A stretch of DNA of 64,000 nucleotides from Agarivorans sp. Alg241-V36 (GTDB taxonomy: Bacteria; Pseudomonadota; Gammaproteobacteria; Enterobacterales; Celerinatantimonadaceae), in the NCBI RefSeq assembly GCF_900537085.1, contig NZ_UNRE01000005.1, positions 401,583 through 465,582 of the forward strand, given 5' to 3'. The position numbers and the translations under genes were made by a program. This document shows, piece by piece, positions 25,862 to 33,630 of the stretch; the first letter of the stretch is position 1, and each line of letters opens with the position of its first letter. A model generated the notes under the pieces. The model did no database searches. It saw nothing but the letters and a program-made list of their open reading frames with translations, and was not told where the DNA came from.

Positions 25862-26719
25862 ATGAAAGGCATTATTTCTGTTCAATCCCATGTAGTTTAT
25901 GGTCACGCTGGAAACAGCTCTGCAGTATTTCCACTACAGCGTATGGGCTTTGAAGTTTGGCCCGTTCATACGGTTCAATTTTCTAATCATACCCAATACC
26001 GTCAAGGTTGGACCGGTCAAAGTTTTCCAGCCAACGAAATCACCGATTTAGTTAAAGGCATTGACGCAATTGGTCAGTTAAACCAATGCCAAGCTTTAGT
26101 ATCTGGATATCTAGGAAGTGCTGCTCAGGCTGAGTCTTTACTGGCTGCTGTTGCTGCAGTTAAACAGGCTAACCCTAAAGCTATGTATGTTTGTGATCCT
26201 GTAATGGGGGACCCAGATAAAGGTTGCATTTTAGCCGAGGGGATTAGCGAATACTTAGTTGAAAATGTAATGCCAAAAGCAGATGTGATTGTGCCTAATC
26301 AATTTGAACTGAGTCGTTTTGTAGGCATGCAGATTACTAATCTACAAGATGCCATTGATGGGTGTAACCAAGCCTTAGCTAAAGGTCCAAAAGTAGTTTT
26401 GGTTAAACATCTTCATAGTTTAACTAATGGGCAGTTTAGCATGATGATGGCCGACGCCAGCGGATGTTATTTAGTTAAGCGTCCTCAATTGGAATTTGAA
26501 AAAGCACCAGTAGGCGTAGGCGATTTAATCTCAGCCTTATTCACCGGAGGTTTATTGAAAGGTTGGCCGCCAGTTATGGCTTTAGAGCACGCTAATAATG
26601 CTAGTTATGGTGTTCTAAAAGCAACCCAACATAATGGCGAGTGGGAATTACAAACCATTTTGGCACAAGACCAGCTCAGCGAGCCTCACTACAGCTTTTC
26701 AGCAGCAAAAGTGGCTTAA
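25862..26719 (+). CDS. pdxY: Pyridoxal kinase PdxY
   Basis: A 285-residue ribokinase-fold kinase making pyridoxal 5'-phosphate. Signatures: [22 protein letters not shown] at the N-terminus, [10 protein letters not shown] in the middle, and the C-terminal anion hole region [15 protein letters not shown]. Length equals E. coli PdxY (~287). It follows AspD, a PLP enzyme, so its likely purpose here is cofactor supply when AspD is produced in bulk. Confidence 0.93.
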   Translation: MKGIISVQSHVVYGHAGNSSAVFPLQRMGFEVWPVHTVQFSNHTQYRQGWTGQSFPANEITDLVKGIDAIGQLNQCQALVSGYLGSAAQAESLLAAVAAVKQANPKAMYVCDPVMGDPDKGCILAEGISEYLVENVMPKADVIVPNQFELSRFVGMQITNLQDAIDGCNQALAKGPKVVLVKHLHSLTNGQFSMMMADASGCYLVKRPQLEFEKAPVGVGDLISALFTGGLLKGWPPVMALEHANNASYGVLKATQHNGEWELQTILAQDQLSEPHYSFSAAKVA

Positions 26720-26728
26720 GGAAACCTA

Positions 26729-27898
26729 ATGTTGAACTTATACAAATTAACATCAGTGTTACTGCTAGCTACAGTGCTAAGCGCTTGCTCGTCTAGCCAC
26801 GGCTTAGATAAACGGGTGAGTGAACTTAACTATCAGCAAGTTGAGCTAACTGGCGATACTTCCTCTAAGGAACCACTGCGTTTTTGGGGAAATCAAGCAC
26901 CAGACTTTCTTTACGATGAAGTCACCAAAACAACGGTACTAAGTTCAGATTCTGATTCATTGAATATTCTTGCTTTATCTGGCGGAGGCGCAAATGGTGC
27001 ATTTGGAGCGGGAGTCGTCAACGGTATGTATCAAACTGGAAATTTGCCCGACTTTAGCATCGTAACTGGCGTAAGTGCCGGTGCACTGATTGCGCCTTTT
27101 GTATTTGTTGGAGGCGACGAGATAGAAGTAATGAAGCAAGTCATGCTGGGTATTAGCGATAAAGCTATCCTAGCCAATCGAAATTACTTAAATGCCATTT
27201 TTAAAGATGGTATAAGCACAGGCAAGGGCCTTAATAGCTTTATTGAGGCTACGTTTGATGAGCAAATGATCGCCAAGATCGCCGCTAAACATAACAGTGG
27301 TAAGCGTTTGTTTATCGGCACTACGCATTTTGACTCAGGTAAGCAAGTGGTGTGGAACCTGGGGCAAATTGCTGCAAGTAATCATCCTCAAAAAGACCTG
27401 CTCATTCACCAAGTTCTGGCTGCCAGTTCGTCTATACCAGGGGTTTTTCCTCCGCAATTTGTTGATGTAAGCATAAACGGGGAAGCGTTAGAAGAAATGC
27501 ATGTAGATGGTGGTCTAAGTGCTCAAATGTTTGCCGACCCTGCAGGTTTTGATTACGGCAAAATTGCCCAAGCTTTAGGCATCAATAGCTCGCCAAATAT
27601 TTATATAGTGCGTAATGGCCGGTTAGATTTACCTTACCAAACACTAAAAGACAAGGGTGTTCAGCTACTAGGGCGCAGTGTGCAAAGCTTAACCTTGAAT
27701 CAAAACCGCGGAGATCTGTATCGGATTTTGTATTTTAGTGAGAAACACAACTTTGATGCTAAGTTCACCTACGTAAGCGAAGATTTTACCAAAGTTAAAA
27801 GTACTAAAAAGATGTTCGACCAAGACTATATGCAGGCCTTGTATAACTACGGTTATCAAAAAGCAATTAAGCAACAGTGGTATACCGAGTTGCCTTAA
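26729..27898 (+). CDS. Patatin-like phospholipase lipoprotein
   Basis: A 389-residue lipoprotein: signal MLNLYKLTSVLLLATVLSAC with lipobox LSAC, then SSS. Patatin catalytic elements are complete: oxyanion loop LSGGGANGAFGAG, nucleophile elbow GVSAGAL (Ser), and catalytic Asp in HVDGGLS. Predicted to hydrolyse phospholipid or acyl esters at the envelope. It starts 9 bases after pdxY, so it is the third gene of the aspD transcript. Substrate unknown. Confidence 0.88.
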   Translation: MLNLYKLTSVLLLATVLSACSSSHGLDKRVSELNYQQVELTGDTSSKEPLRFWGNQAPDFLYDEVTKTTVLSSDSDSLNILALSGGGANGAFGAGVVNGMYQTGNLPDFSIVTGVSAGALIAPFVFVGGDEIEVMKQVMLGISDKAILANRNYLNAIFKDGISTGKGLNSFIEATFDEQMIAKIAAKHNSGKRLFIGTTHFDSGKQVVWNLGQIAASNHPQKDLLIHQVLAASSSIPGVFPPQFVDVSINGEALEEMHVDGGLSAQMFADPAGFDYGKIAQALGINSSPNIYIVRNGRLDLPYQTLKDKGVQLLGRSVQSLTLNQNRGDLYRILYFSEKHNFDAKFTYVSEDFTKVKSTKKMFDQDYMQALYNYGYQKAIKQQWYTELP

Positions 27899-28124
27899 GG
27901 TTTATCTCTAAGTACTAAGCTGCTGTGTGGGTAAGGCTGGTTGGCTTAACTTGTTTTGCCCAATTCCTTGGCAGGATACCGCTCACCTGTTAACCGCAGC
28001 ATTGCTCTATTTATTGAAGCTAAGGGGTCGGCTCTATTCGGTTAGTACCCGGTTAATAAACGAAACGCTTGCCGATGAACGGCTAGGGATGCCAATTGGT
28101 CGATTTCACCTTACTGAATAATTT

Positions 28125-28463
28125 TTAGTCCATTCGGGTAATAAAGGTTTGCTCGTCATCCACAAATGCCACAAAGCCGCCGTGATAGATAAACACTCTG
28201 CCTCTACCCTCAACCAGGCAGGCGAGCTGTGGATTCAAATCTTCTTCGTTATCCTGACTTTGAAAAGTGCCGGTATCGGTGATTATGCCGCTGAGTGTAG
28301 GCAAATACCCATAAGTACGCTTGGCTTGATCAATCAGGTTCAATTCGCTAGTGGTAGAGAAACAAGAGGGAATCGCGCCGGCTTCTTCGATAAATAGTGT
28401 TTTCAGTTCTTCAAAAGCTGTAATCACCAGCCAGTCGATGCCATTTACATGATGGATAAACAT
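28125..28463 (-). CDS. Hypothetical protein (112 aa)
   Basis: A 112-residue soluble protein I do not recognise. It has one Cys pair, a C-terminal GRVFIYHGGFVAFVDDEQTFITRMD that could form a beta-sheet, and no signal peptide. A weak GAGA Shine-Dalgarno precedes the ATG. It lies 210 bases downstream of the lysR stop on the same strand and might share its transcript. The 27899-28124 stretch to its right holds nothing I can support. Confidence 0.5.
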   Translation of the reverse strand: MFIHHVNGIDWLVITAFEELKTLFIEEAGAIPSCFSTTSELNLIDQAKRTYGYLPTLSGIITDTGTFQSQDNEEDLNPQLACLVEGRGRVFIYHGGFVAFVDDEQTFITRMD

Positions 28464-28672
28464 AGAGTTTCTCGGTAATTCTGATGCTGAGATTTTATCA
28501 CTATCAGAGGAGAACGTAGTAGTGATTTAGTGACTAAAAGGCAGTAATGCTGTGCGAATACCTGCCTTCACTGGACCTACTTGAAACACGTTTTTTGTCC
28601 AAAAAGAAGATAGTATTATGCTTACTTTCGAGCTGTATTAAGACTCGTTACTTTGTAAGTTATTTATATTTA

Positions 28673-29575
28673 TTACTTCAGTCTTCTTTCGTTTATGTAG
28701 TCGACGACTAATGATTCAATTTCTTTCTTAATTTCTACTACCGCTTTCGAGCGCGGCGCCCAAAGCGCAATTGGAAAGCGAAAATCCTCTTTTACTTCTT
28801 CTAAGTTTAGTTTTTGCAATTGTAGTAAATCGCCAAGACCTTCAATGGTTACTCTAGGCAATAATGCCCAGCCCACACCTTGTTGAACCAAGCTAAGTAA
28901 TAATGAGTAGTCTTCGATAACTTCATAGTCGGAGGAGAGTAAGATTTTTCTTGATATATCGTCATCTAAATAAGCTTTCAAAATTAATTGTTTACTGGTC
29001 TTTAGCGTACTAAATAACTGATTGCTAGGCAGCGATGTTAGTGGACTGGTTTTAGCAGCATATAATCCAAAGGTAAGGTAGCAAAGAAAGGTGATATCGA
29101 AGCTAGTAATAGGGGTTCGTTGGTCTACGTTTACAAAGCCGATTTGTATAGAGTCATCCTCTATCCCGGCTTTTATTTCATCTTTGGTTTTTATTAGAAA
29201 GTTAACGGTCATGGCTGGATATTTTTCTAATAGCAGCTGACGAATGTTAACTAATAGTTCGCTGGGGATAAGGCTGGTATAGCCAATCGTAAGGCTTTCG
29301 AGTTGGCCATAAGACAAGCTAAGGGCAATTTTATTAAAGGATTTAGCTTGCTCTATGGTTACTTTGGCGTAGCTATATAGCATTTGCCCTTCGCTGGTTG
29401 GGTTGGCGCTTCTGCCAACCCTTTCAAATAACTCAACTGCCAGTTGATCTTCAAGGTTGGTGATCACTTGCCCAATGGTGGTTCTATGTTTGTTGAGTTT
29501 TACTGCCGCTTCGCTAAACGAGCCTTTTTCATAAACCGCTACAAAGGCAGCAAGTTGCTCCAAGCTAAAATGCAT
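28673..29575 (-). CDS. LysR-type transcriptional regulator, candidate island regulator
   Basis: A 300-residue LTTR. The N-terminal winged helix-turn-helix is FSLEQLAAFVAVYEKGSFSEAAVKLNKHRTTIGQVITNLEDQLAVELFER; the rest is a periplasmic-binding-protein-like effector domain. The start is set at ATG 29575: the helix-turn-helix begins immediately after, and the upstream TTG at 29593 lies inside the operator-like repeat. AAGGA is 10 bases upstream. Promoter module E overlaps its start region, which suggests autoregulation. It is divergent from the beta-lactamase-fold gene and close to an AaeXAB-like set, recalling AaeR in E. coli. Effector unknown. Confidence 0.9.
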   Translation of the reverse strand: MHFSLEQLAAFVAVYEKGSFSEAAVKLNKHRTTIGQVITNLEDQLAVELFERVGRSANPTSEGQMLYSYAKVTIEQAKSFNKIALSLSYGQLESLTIGYTSLIPSELLVNIRQLLLEKYPAMTVNFLIKTKDEIKAGIEDDSIQIGFVNVDQRTPITSFDITFLCYLTFGLYAAKTSPLTSLPSNQLFSTLKTSKQLILKAYLDDDISRKILLSSDYEVIEDYSLLLSLVQQGVGWALLPRVTIEGLGDLLQLQKLNLEEVKEDFRFPIALWAPRSKAVVEIKKEIESLVVDYINERRLK

Positions 29576-29629
29576 GAGGATTTGATCCTTCAATTCCGAT
29601 TATCTCTGAAGAAAGCATAGCACTATTCT
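29575..29629 (+). promoter_or_regulatory. Island promoter module E, between lysR and the beta-lactamase-fold gene
   Basis: TGAGGA-N5-TCCTTCA (29575-29592), TATC at 29601 in place of TAAC, and a -10-like TATTCT at 29624-29629. Spacing from TCC is again 15 and 38. It drives the plus-strand gene and overlaps the lysR ribosome-binding region on the other strand. Confidence 0.72.
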
Positions 29630-29673
29630 AGGCAGCAATATAAATACCACTTGTGCTGTTAAAGAGTGAGCTC

Positions 29674-31011
29674 ATGACAACTAAACCTAGTTTTACCCGC
29701 AGCGCACTAATGGCTAACGTTGGTGCGGTGGCTACGTCTTTGCGTATAGCGTCTAAGCAAGAAGCGCTATACCTTGAGCAAAGGTATAGTCAAATGATTA
29801 CACCAGGCGCAGAACCTTTACTGCCGGTATCTGCTGCATTAAAGGGGTTTTCAGTAGAGCAGTATAGGCAAGCACATAAAAACTTTAGTCCCAATCATTT
29901 TTTAATGGGGGGAGACGACGCTCTTATTTACAACTCGCATCTCAATCATTTTTTGCCTTCATCAAGCGCTAAACCACACCAAGTAGGCGACTCACTGCCG
30001 AGAAACATCAAGCCTTTGATTGGGGACTTAAGCATTAGCGGCGAGCAAACACCCGCAAGCAGTTTAAATGACTACATCTACCTGGCGGATAGCCGAGTAC
30101 AGGGCTTAATTATTGTTCAAGCCGGCGAGGTGGTATTTGAACGGTATCCGGGTATGACCGCGGAACAAAATCATGTTTGGATGGGGCTATCTAGTTTGGC
30201 GATTAGCCTAGTGTTTGCACTACTTATCACAGAAGGAAAAATAGATGTAGACCGTTCTGTAAGCGTTTATTTGCCGGAGTTACGCTGCACTGCTTGGGAT
30301 GGAGTAACTATTCGACAGGCGCTTAACGGAAACACTGGCCTAGACTTATCGCCGACACAGCATGCTTTGTTTGACCCAAAGTCTTATATTTCGCGCTTTA
30401 TCGCCGCTGAGTTTGGACGAGCAAATAGCTACCCAGGGCATCAAGAAAGCTGGTTAGATGTGGTTAAGCAAATCAAAAAGTTCACTGGCGTTAGCTCCCA
30501 TAGTCAACAAGGCATTAGCCCTGTAAGCCAAACTATTCTGGCCTATATTGCAGAAACCATAGACCAGCTTCCTTGGACGCAACTTTTTGAAAACCGCGTA
30601 TGGGGCAGAGTTAAGGCCAAGGCGCCGATACTAGTGACTTTAGCGCCAGATGGAACCGCTTTATGTCATGATTTCATATTGTCTACGCTAGAAGATGCTG
30701 CGCGTATGGGAATGTTGCTATGCCCCAGTGGTTCAACAATATCTGCTAGTCCAGTATTACCTAGCAGCGTAATAAAAAGCTTCAGAACATCTAGCAAAAT
30801 CGCTCGAAATAGCGCCTTGCATGCCTTTAAGTTCGACAAATGTTACGACGACGGCTCTCGCTATCTACAAGGCAGCTTTGGGCAGGGCATGTATATCGAT
30901 GCTAAGCGTGATTTTGTTGCTGTGTATTTCTCTTCCAAGCCCTTTGAACCATTGGATAAGCCCAGTTGTTTGATGGAGTATTTACGCGCTGTTTCACAGC
31001 AGTTTCATTAG
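29674..31011 (+). CDS. Beta-lactamase-fold (serine hydrolase family) protein lacking catalytic residues
   Basis: About 445 residues related to class C beta-lactamase/6-aminohexanoate-dimer hydrolase proteins: YIYLADSRVQGLIIVQAGEVVFERYPG, LLITEGKIDVDRSVSVYLPEL and VTIRQALNGNTGLD are family hallmarks. The SxxK position reads G171-L-S-S174, so both nucleophile and general base are missing, and the usual YxN segment reads SPVS. There is no signal peptide, so it is probably cytoplasmic. It looks like a pseudoenzyme with a binding or regulatory role. ATG 29674 is preferred over GTG 29653. It is transcribed from module E, divergent from lysR. Confidence 0.8.
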   Translation: MTTKPSFTRSALMANVGAVATSLRIASKQEALYLEQRYSQMITPGAEPLLPVSAALKGFSVEQYRQAHKNFSPNHFLMGGDDALIYNSHLNHFLPSSSAKPHQVGDSLPRNIKPLIGDLSISGEQTPASSLNDYIYLADSRVQGLIIVQAGEVVFERYPGMTAEQNHVWMGLSSLAISLVFALLITEGKIDVDRSVSVYLPELRCTAWDGVTIRQALNGNTGLDLSPTQHALFDPKSYISRFIAAEFGRANSYPGHQESWLDVVKQIKKFTGVSSHSQQGISPVSQTILAYIAETIDQLPWTQLFENRVWGRVKAKAPILVTLAPDGTALCHDFILSTLEDAARMGMLLCPSGSTISASPVLPSSVIKSFRTSSKIARNSALHAFKFDKCYDDGSRYLQGSFGQGMYIDAKRDFVAVYFSSKPFEPLDKPSCLMEYLRAVSQQFH

Positions 31012-31014
31012 TGC

Positions 31015-31069
31015 TGAGGACTTGATCCTTCATTGGCGATTAACCATTAAAGTGTGGTGGCTTTAAGCT
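31015..31069 (+). promoter_or_regulatory. Island promoter module C, upstream of the DUF1656-HlyD-FUSC genes
   Basis: TGAGGA-N5-TCCTTCA (31015-31032), TAAC at 31041 and a -10-like TAAGCT at 31064-31069, with the same spacing as A and B. It shares CATTGGCGATTAAC with module B. Confidence 0.72.
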
Positions 31070-31101
31070 TTCTGCAATCCTTTCAACACGAAGACTTAAC
31101 T

Positions 31102-31320
31102 ATGTTCCATGAATATTTACCTAAAGAAATTGTGGTTGGAGAGATTTACTTTCCACCACTACTGATTGCGTTTGGTGTCGCCTATTTAGCTGCAAACTTC
31201 ACTATGGCCTTGATTGGCCGTTTGGGAGGAATGAAGTACTTATATGTGCCGGCGCTGGTTGAGTTGTCACTACTAGTGATCTACACGGTAGCTCTTAGCC
31301 GCTACGTTTTTCCTGCTTAA
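31102..31320 (+). CDS. DUF1656 small membrane protein (AaeX-like)
   Basis: About 72 residues with two membrane segments (YFPPLLIAFGVAYLAANFTMALIG and LYVPALVELSLLVIYTVALS). The PKEIVVGEIYFPP start is typical of DUF1656/AaeX proteins, found at the head of efflux operons for aromatic or hydroxylated carboxylic acids. I use ATG 31102 because the longer form would start before the predicted transcription start. HlyD and FUSC follow. Confidence 0.82.
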   Translation: MFHEYLPKEIVVGEIYFPPLLIAFGVAYLAANFTMALIGRLGGMKYLYVPALVELSLLVIYTVALSRYVFPA

Positions 31321-31335
31321 TAACAAGGCCTTTTC

Positions 31336-32217
31336 ATGAAAACTAAAATACTAACGATATTGCTAATGGTTCTAGCTGCCACCTTAGCTGGTTTAAAGTA
31401 TCAGCATTACTTGTCTAACCCTTGGACTCGTGATGCGCTAGTAAGAGCCAATATTGTGGAGATCACGCCTCGTGTTACTGGGCCAGTAACGTCTATATAT
31501 ATATCTGACAACCAACGGGTTAAGCGCGGTGAACTGCTGTTTGAGATCGATGACAGTGTTTATAAAACAGCAAGCCAGCAAGCCAGTGCAAATTTAGCAC
31601 AGGCAGAAGCAGTGTTAGCTAGAGCAAACAACGAGCAACATAGAATGAGTGCCTTAGAAAAGCGCACTCCGGGCTCGGTACCAGTAATAACCTTAAACAA
31701 CTTACAAAATGATGTACTGTCTGCACAGGCAAATGTTAAGGCTGCTTCTGCAGCGCTAGAAGCTGCGAAACTCAATTTAGGTTTTACCAAAATTTACGCC
31801 AGTAAAGATGGCTATATAACTAACTTTAATTTGGCTGAAGGGGCACATGTTGTTGCGAACCAACCGGTAGTGGCCTTAATTGATGAAACAAGCTTTTGGA
31901 TTGAGGGATTTTTTAAAGAAACCGACATACAAGCTATGCAGCAGGGTAACCTAGCGCAGATCACCCTAATGAGTTACCCCGATACTCCACTAACAGGCCA
32001 AGTGACTAGCATTGGTTACGGTATTGCTCAGGCTGATGGCACTACCAGCACTCATATGTTGCCAAGCGTAAATCCAAACTTTGAATGGATACGCCTTGCA
32101 CAGCGCCTTCCAGTTAAGATCACTGTCACGGAGTTACCCGCTAATGTGCAACTAAGGGTAGGTACTACTGCTTCGGTAATGATTAATAAGCAGGTAAACG
32201 CTAATGAACGCAGCTAG
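31336..32217 (+). CDS. HlyD-family membrane fusion protein (AaeA-like)
   Basis: A 293-residue periplasmic adaptor with one N-terminal membrane segment. The lipoyl/barrel-sandwich halves are NIVEITPRVTGPVTSIYISDNQRVKRGELLFEID and FTKIYASKDGYITNFNLAEGAHVVANQPV; the coiled-coil hairpin lies between (residues ~75-145) and a beta-barrel follows. It works with a FUSC pump to export small organic acids. It overlaps the FUSC gene by 14 bases. Confidence 0.9.
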   Translation: MKTKILTILLMVLAATLAGLKYQHYLSNPWTRDALVRANIVEITPRVTGPVTSIYISDNQRVKRGELLFEIDDSVYKTASQQASANLAQAEAVLARANNEQHRMSALEKRTPGSVPVITLNNLQNDVLSAQANVKAASAALEAAKLNLGFTKIYASKDGYITNFNLAEGAHVVANQPVVALIDETSFWIEGFFKETDIQAMQQGNLAQITLMSYPDTPLTGQVTSIGYGIAQADGTTSTHMLPSVNPNFEWIRLAQRLPVKITVTELPANVQLRVGTTASVMINKQVNANERS

Positions 32218-33211
32218 CATTAAAGCCATAAAGGTAGCTGCTAGTTTAAGCTTAACCATTGTTCTTGCATTAAGCTTTGGTTGGGAGAAGCCCTACTGGG
32301 GAGCGATTGCAGTAATAGTAATGGCTACAACAGAGAGTTATAGCCATGCCTTACATAAGGCAAGGCAACGTGTAATAGGCACAGCAAGTGGTGTAGTACT
32401 AGGTTTTACTTTATTAGCGTTATTTGGACAACAGCGAGAACTGTTTCTGCTTAGTGAGCTGGTACTTGGAGGCCTTGCTGCTTACATGTCTGCGCGCTCT
32501 CGTTATGCCTACGTATATAAAATGTCGTTTATAGTGGCAATTATTGTTGCTTTGGCCAGTGGTTTAAGTGAGAGCCTAAGCTTTAGTCTAGCGGTGCTTA
32601 GAGTGCAAGAAACCTTGTTGGGGGTGGTATGTTATTCGCTAGTCTTTAGCTTACTGTGGCCAGAGCTTAAAGATCCTAAAGCTCTCCCTAAGCAAGTTAT
32701 TCGAACCAAGCAAGAGGGTGGATTACGGGCGTTTAAGTTTGTAGCAGTAACATTAGTCAGTTGGTCTTTATGGATTTACTTGCCAATACCAGGCGGATTT
32801 ATGTTTCCGCTAATTGCTGCAACCTTGGGGCTTAGTCTGATTGAGTTTCCTTACCATTATCTTAATAAAATTTTGGGCTTGGTATATGTTTGGTCAGCTG
32901 TAGTGCTTAGTCAATATGTATTTGTGTTACCACTTTTAGATAGTGTGTGGCAGCTAGGGGCATTTTACTTTGTGAATGTGTTTCTTGTATGGCATTTTTT
33001 CCCTAAGGAAAACCAACTGCCAATGCGTATTCTGGGTGGTCAATTTTTGGTGCTACTAACGATGAACGCACAGCATTTAAGGCCAATATTTGACATTAAC
33101 TCGTCTTTGCAAATGTTGTTGTTTCTAAGTCTAATTTTAATCACCGTTCGCTTTGTTGTTCATCTGGTTGAAACTTTTATGGCTAGCGACGCAGAGCTTC
33201 TTCATGAGTGA
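32204..33211 (+). CDS. FUSC-family inner-membrane protein, compact form (AaeB-like)
   Basis: A 335-residue protein that is nearly all membrane: about six segments in residues 5-150 (including PYWGAIAVIVMATTESYSHAL and the KARQRVIGTASGVVLGF FUSC signature) and about six more from 180 to 320. E. coli AaeB (~655) has two membrane blocks separated by large cytoplasmic domains; here the two blocks are almost joined. It probably exports small carboxylic acids with the HlyD partner. Confidence 0.85.
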   Translation: MNAASIKAIKVAASLSLTIVLALSFGWEKPYWGAIAVIVMATTESYSHALHKARQRVIGTASGVVLGFTLLALFGQQRELFLLSELVLGGLAAYMSARSRYAYVYKMSFIVAIIVALASGLSESLSFSLAVLRVQETLLGVVCYSLVFSLLWPELKDPKALPKQVIRTKQEGGLRAFKFVAVTLVSWSLWIYLPIPGGFMFPLIAATLGLSLIEFPYHYLNKILGLVYVWSAVVLSQYVFVLPLLDSVWQLGAFYFVNVFLVWHFFPKENQLPMRILGGQFLVLLTMNAQHLRPIFDINSSLQMLLFLSLILITVRFVVHLVETFMASDAELLHE

Positions 33212-33268
33212 ACTCATTACCAGCTTTATATTCCTTTAGGCGGTGTTCGAACCGCTTAGCTTTGTCTT

Positions 33269-33296
33269 GGTGTTTATCGAGTCGCTGATAAACACC
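33269..33296 (+). other. Long hairpin after the FUSC gene
   Basis: A perfect 10-bp stem GGTGTTTATC/GATAAACACC with an 8-base loop. No T-run. Probably a 3'-end structure of the efflux transcript. Apart from this and module D, the 33212-33630 gap holds nothing I can support. Confidence 0.55.
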
Positions 33297-33444
33297 TCAT
33301 CCCCTAAAGCACCAAACAGCTATGAGAGCAAGGCTGGTGGCGGGCTAATACCAGATATTTTCACCAAGAACAGTGCACTTAGCAGCGTTGTTGTTTATTT
33401 CAACTTGTCTTTTGGGTTAGCGATTGTTCCGGCCAAAAACAAAC

Positions 33445-33499
33445 TGAGGATTCGATCCATCAATGCTGATTAACGCCTTAAAGCTCCTTCTTTTATTCT
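33445..33499 (+). promoter_or_regulatory. Island promoter module D, upstream of the outer-membrane protein gene
   Basis: TGAGGA-N5-TCCATCA (33445-33462), TAAC at 33471 and a -10-like TATTCT at 33494-33499, identical spacing to the other copies. The predicted 5' untranslated region is about 125 bases. Confidence 0.72.
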
Positions 33500-33630
33500 A
33501 CGCCCATTAACAGAGCGGGGAGTAGTTGCCAGCTCTATTCATTGGTCGACCTAACGTAATAGTTAGATATGGACGTTTGCTTATTCGTTTCGTTGATAAA
33601 ACTTTTTGAGTTTTTCAATTTGGAACTGTA

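Noticed and set aside
27927..28121. 64-codon plus-strand ORF between the patatin gene and the 112-aa hypothetical
   Set aside because: Poor ribosome site, no recognisable domain and composition unlike neighbouring proteins. Probably chance.
33243..33473. 76-codon plus-strand ORF after the FUSC gene
   Set aside because: It spans a 10-bp inverted repeat and promoter module D, so the DNA is better explained as regulatory.
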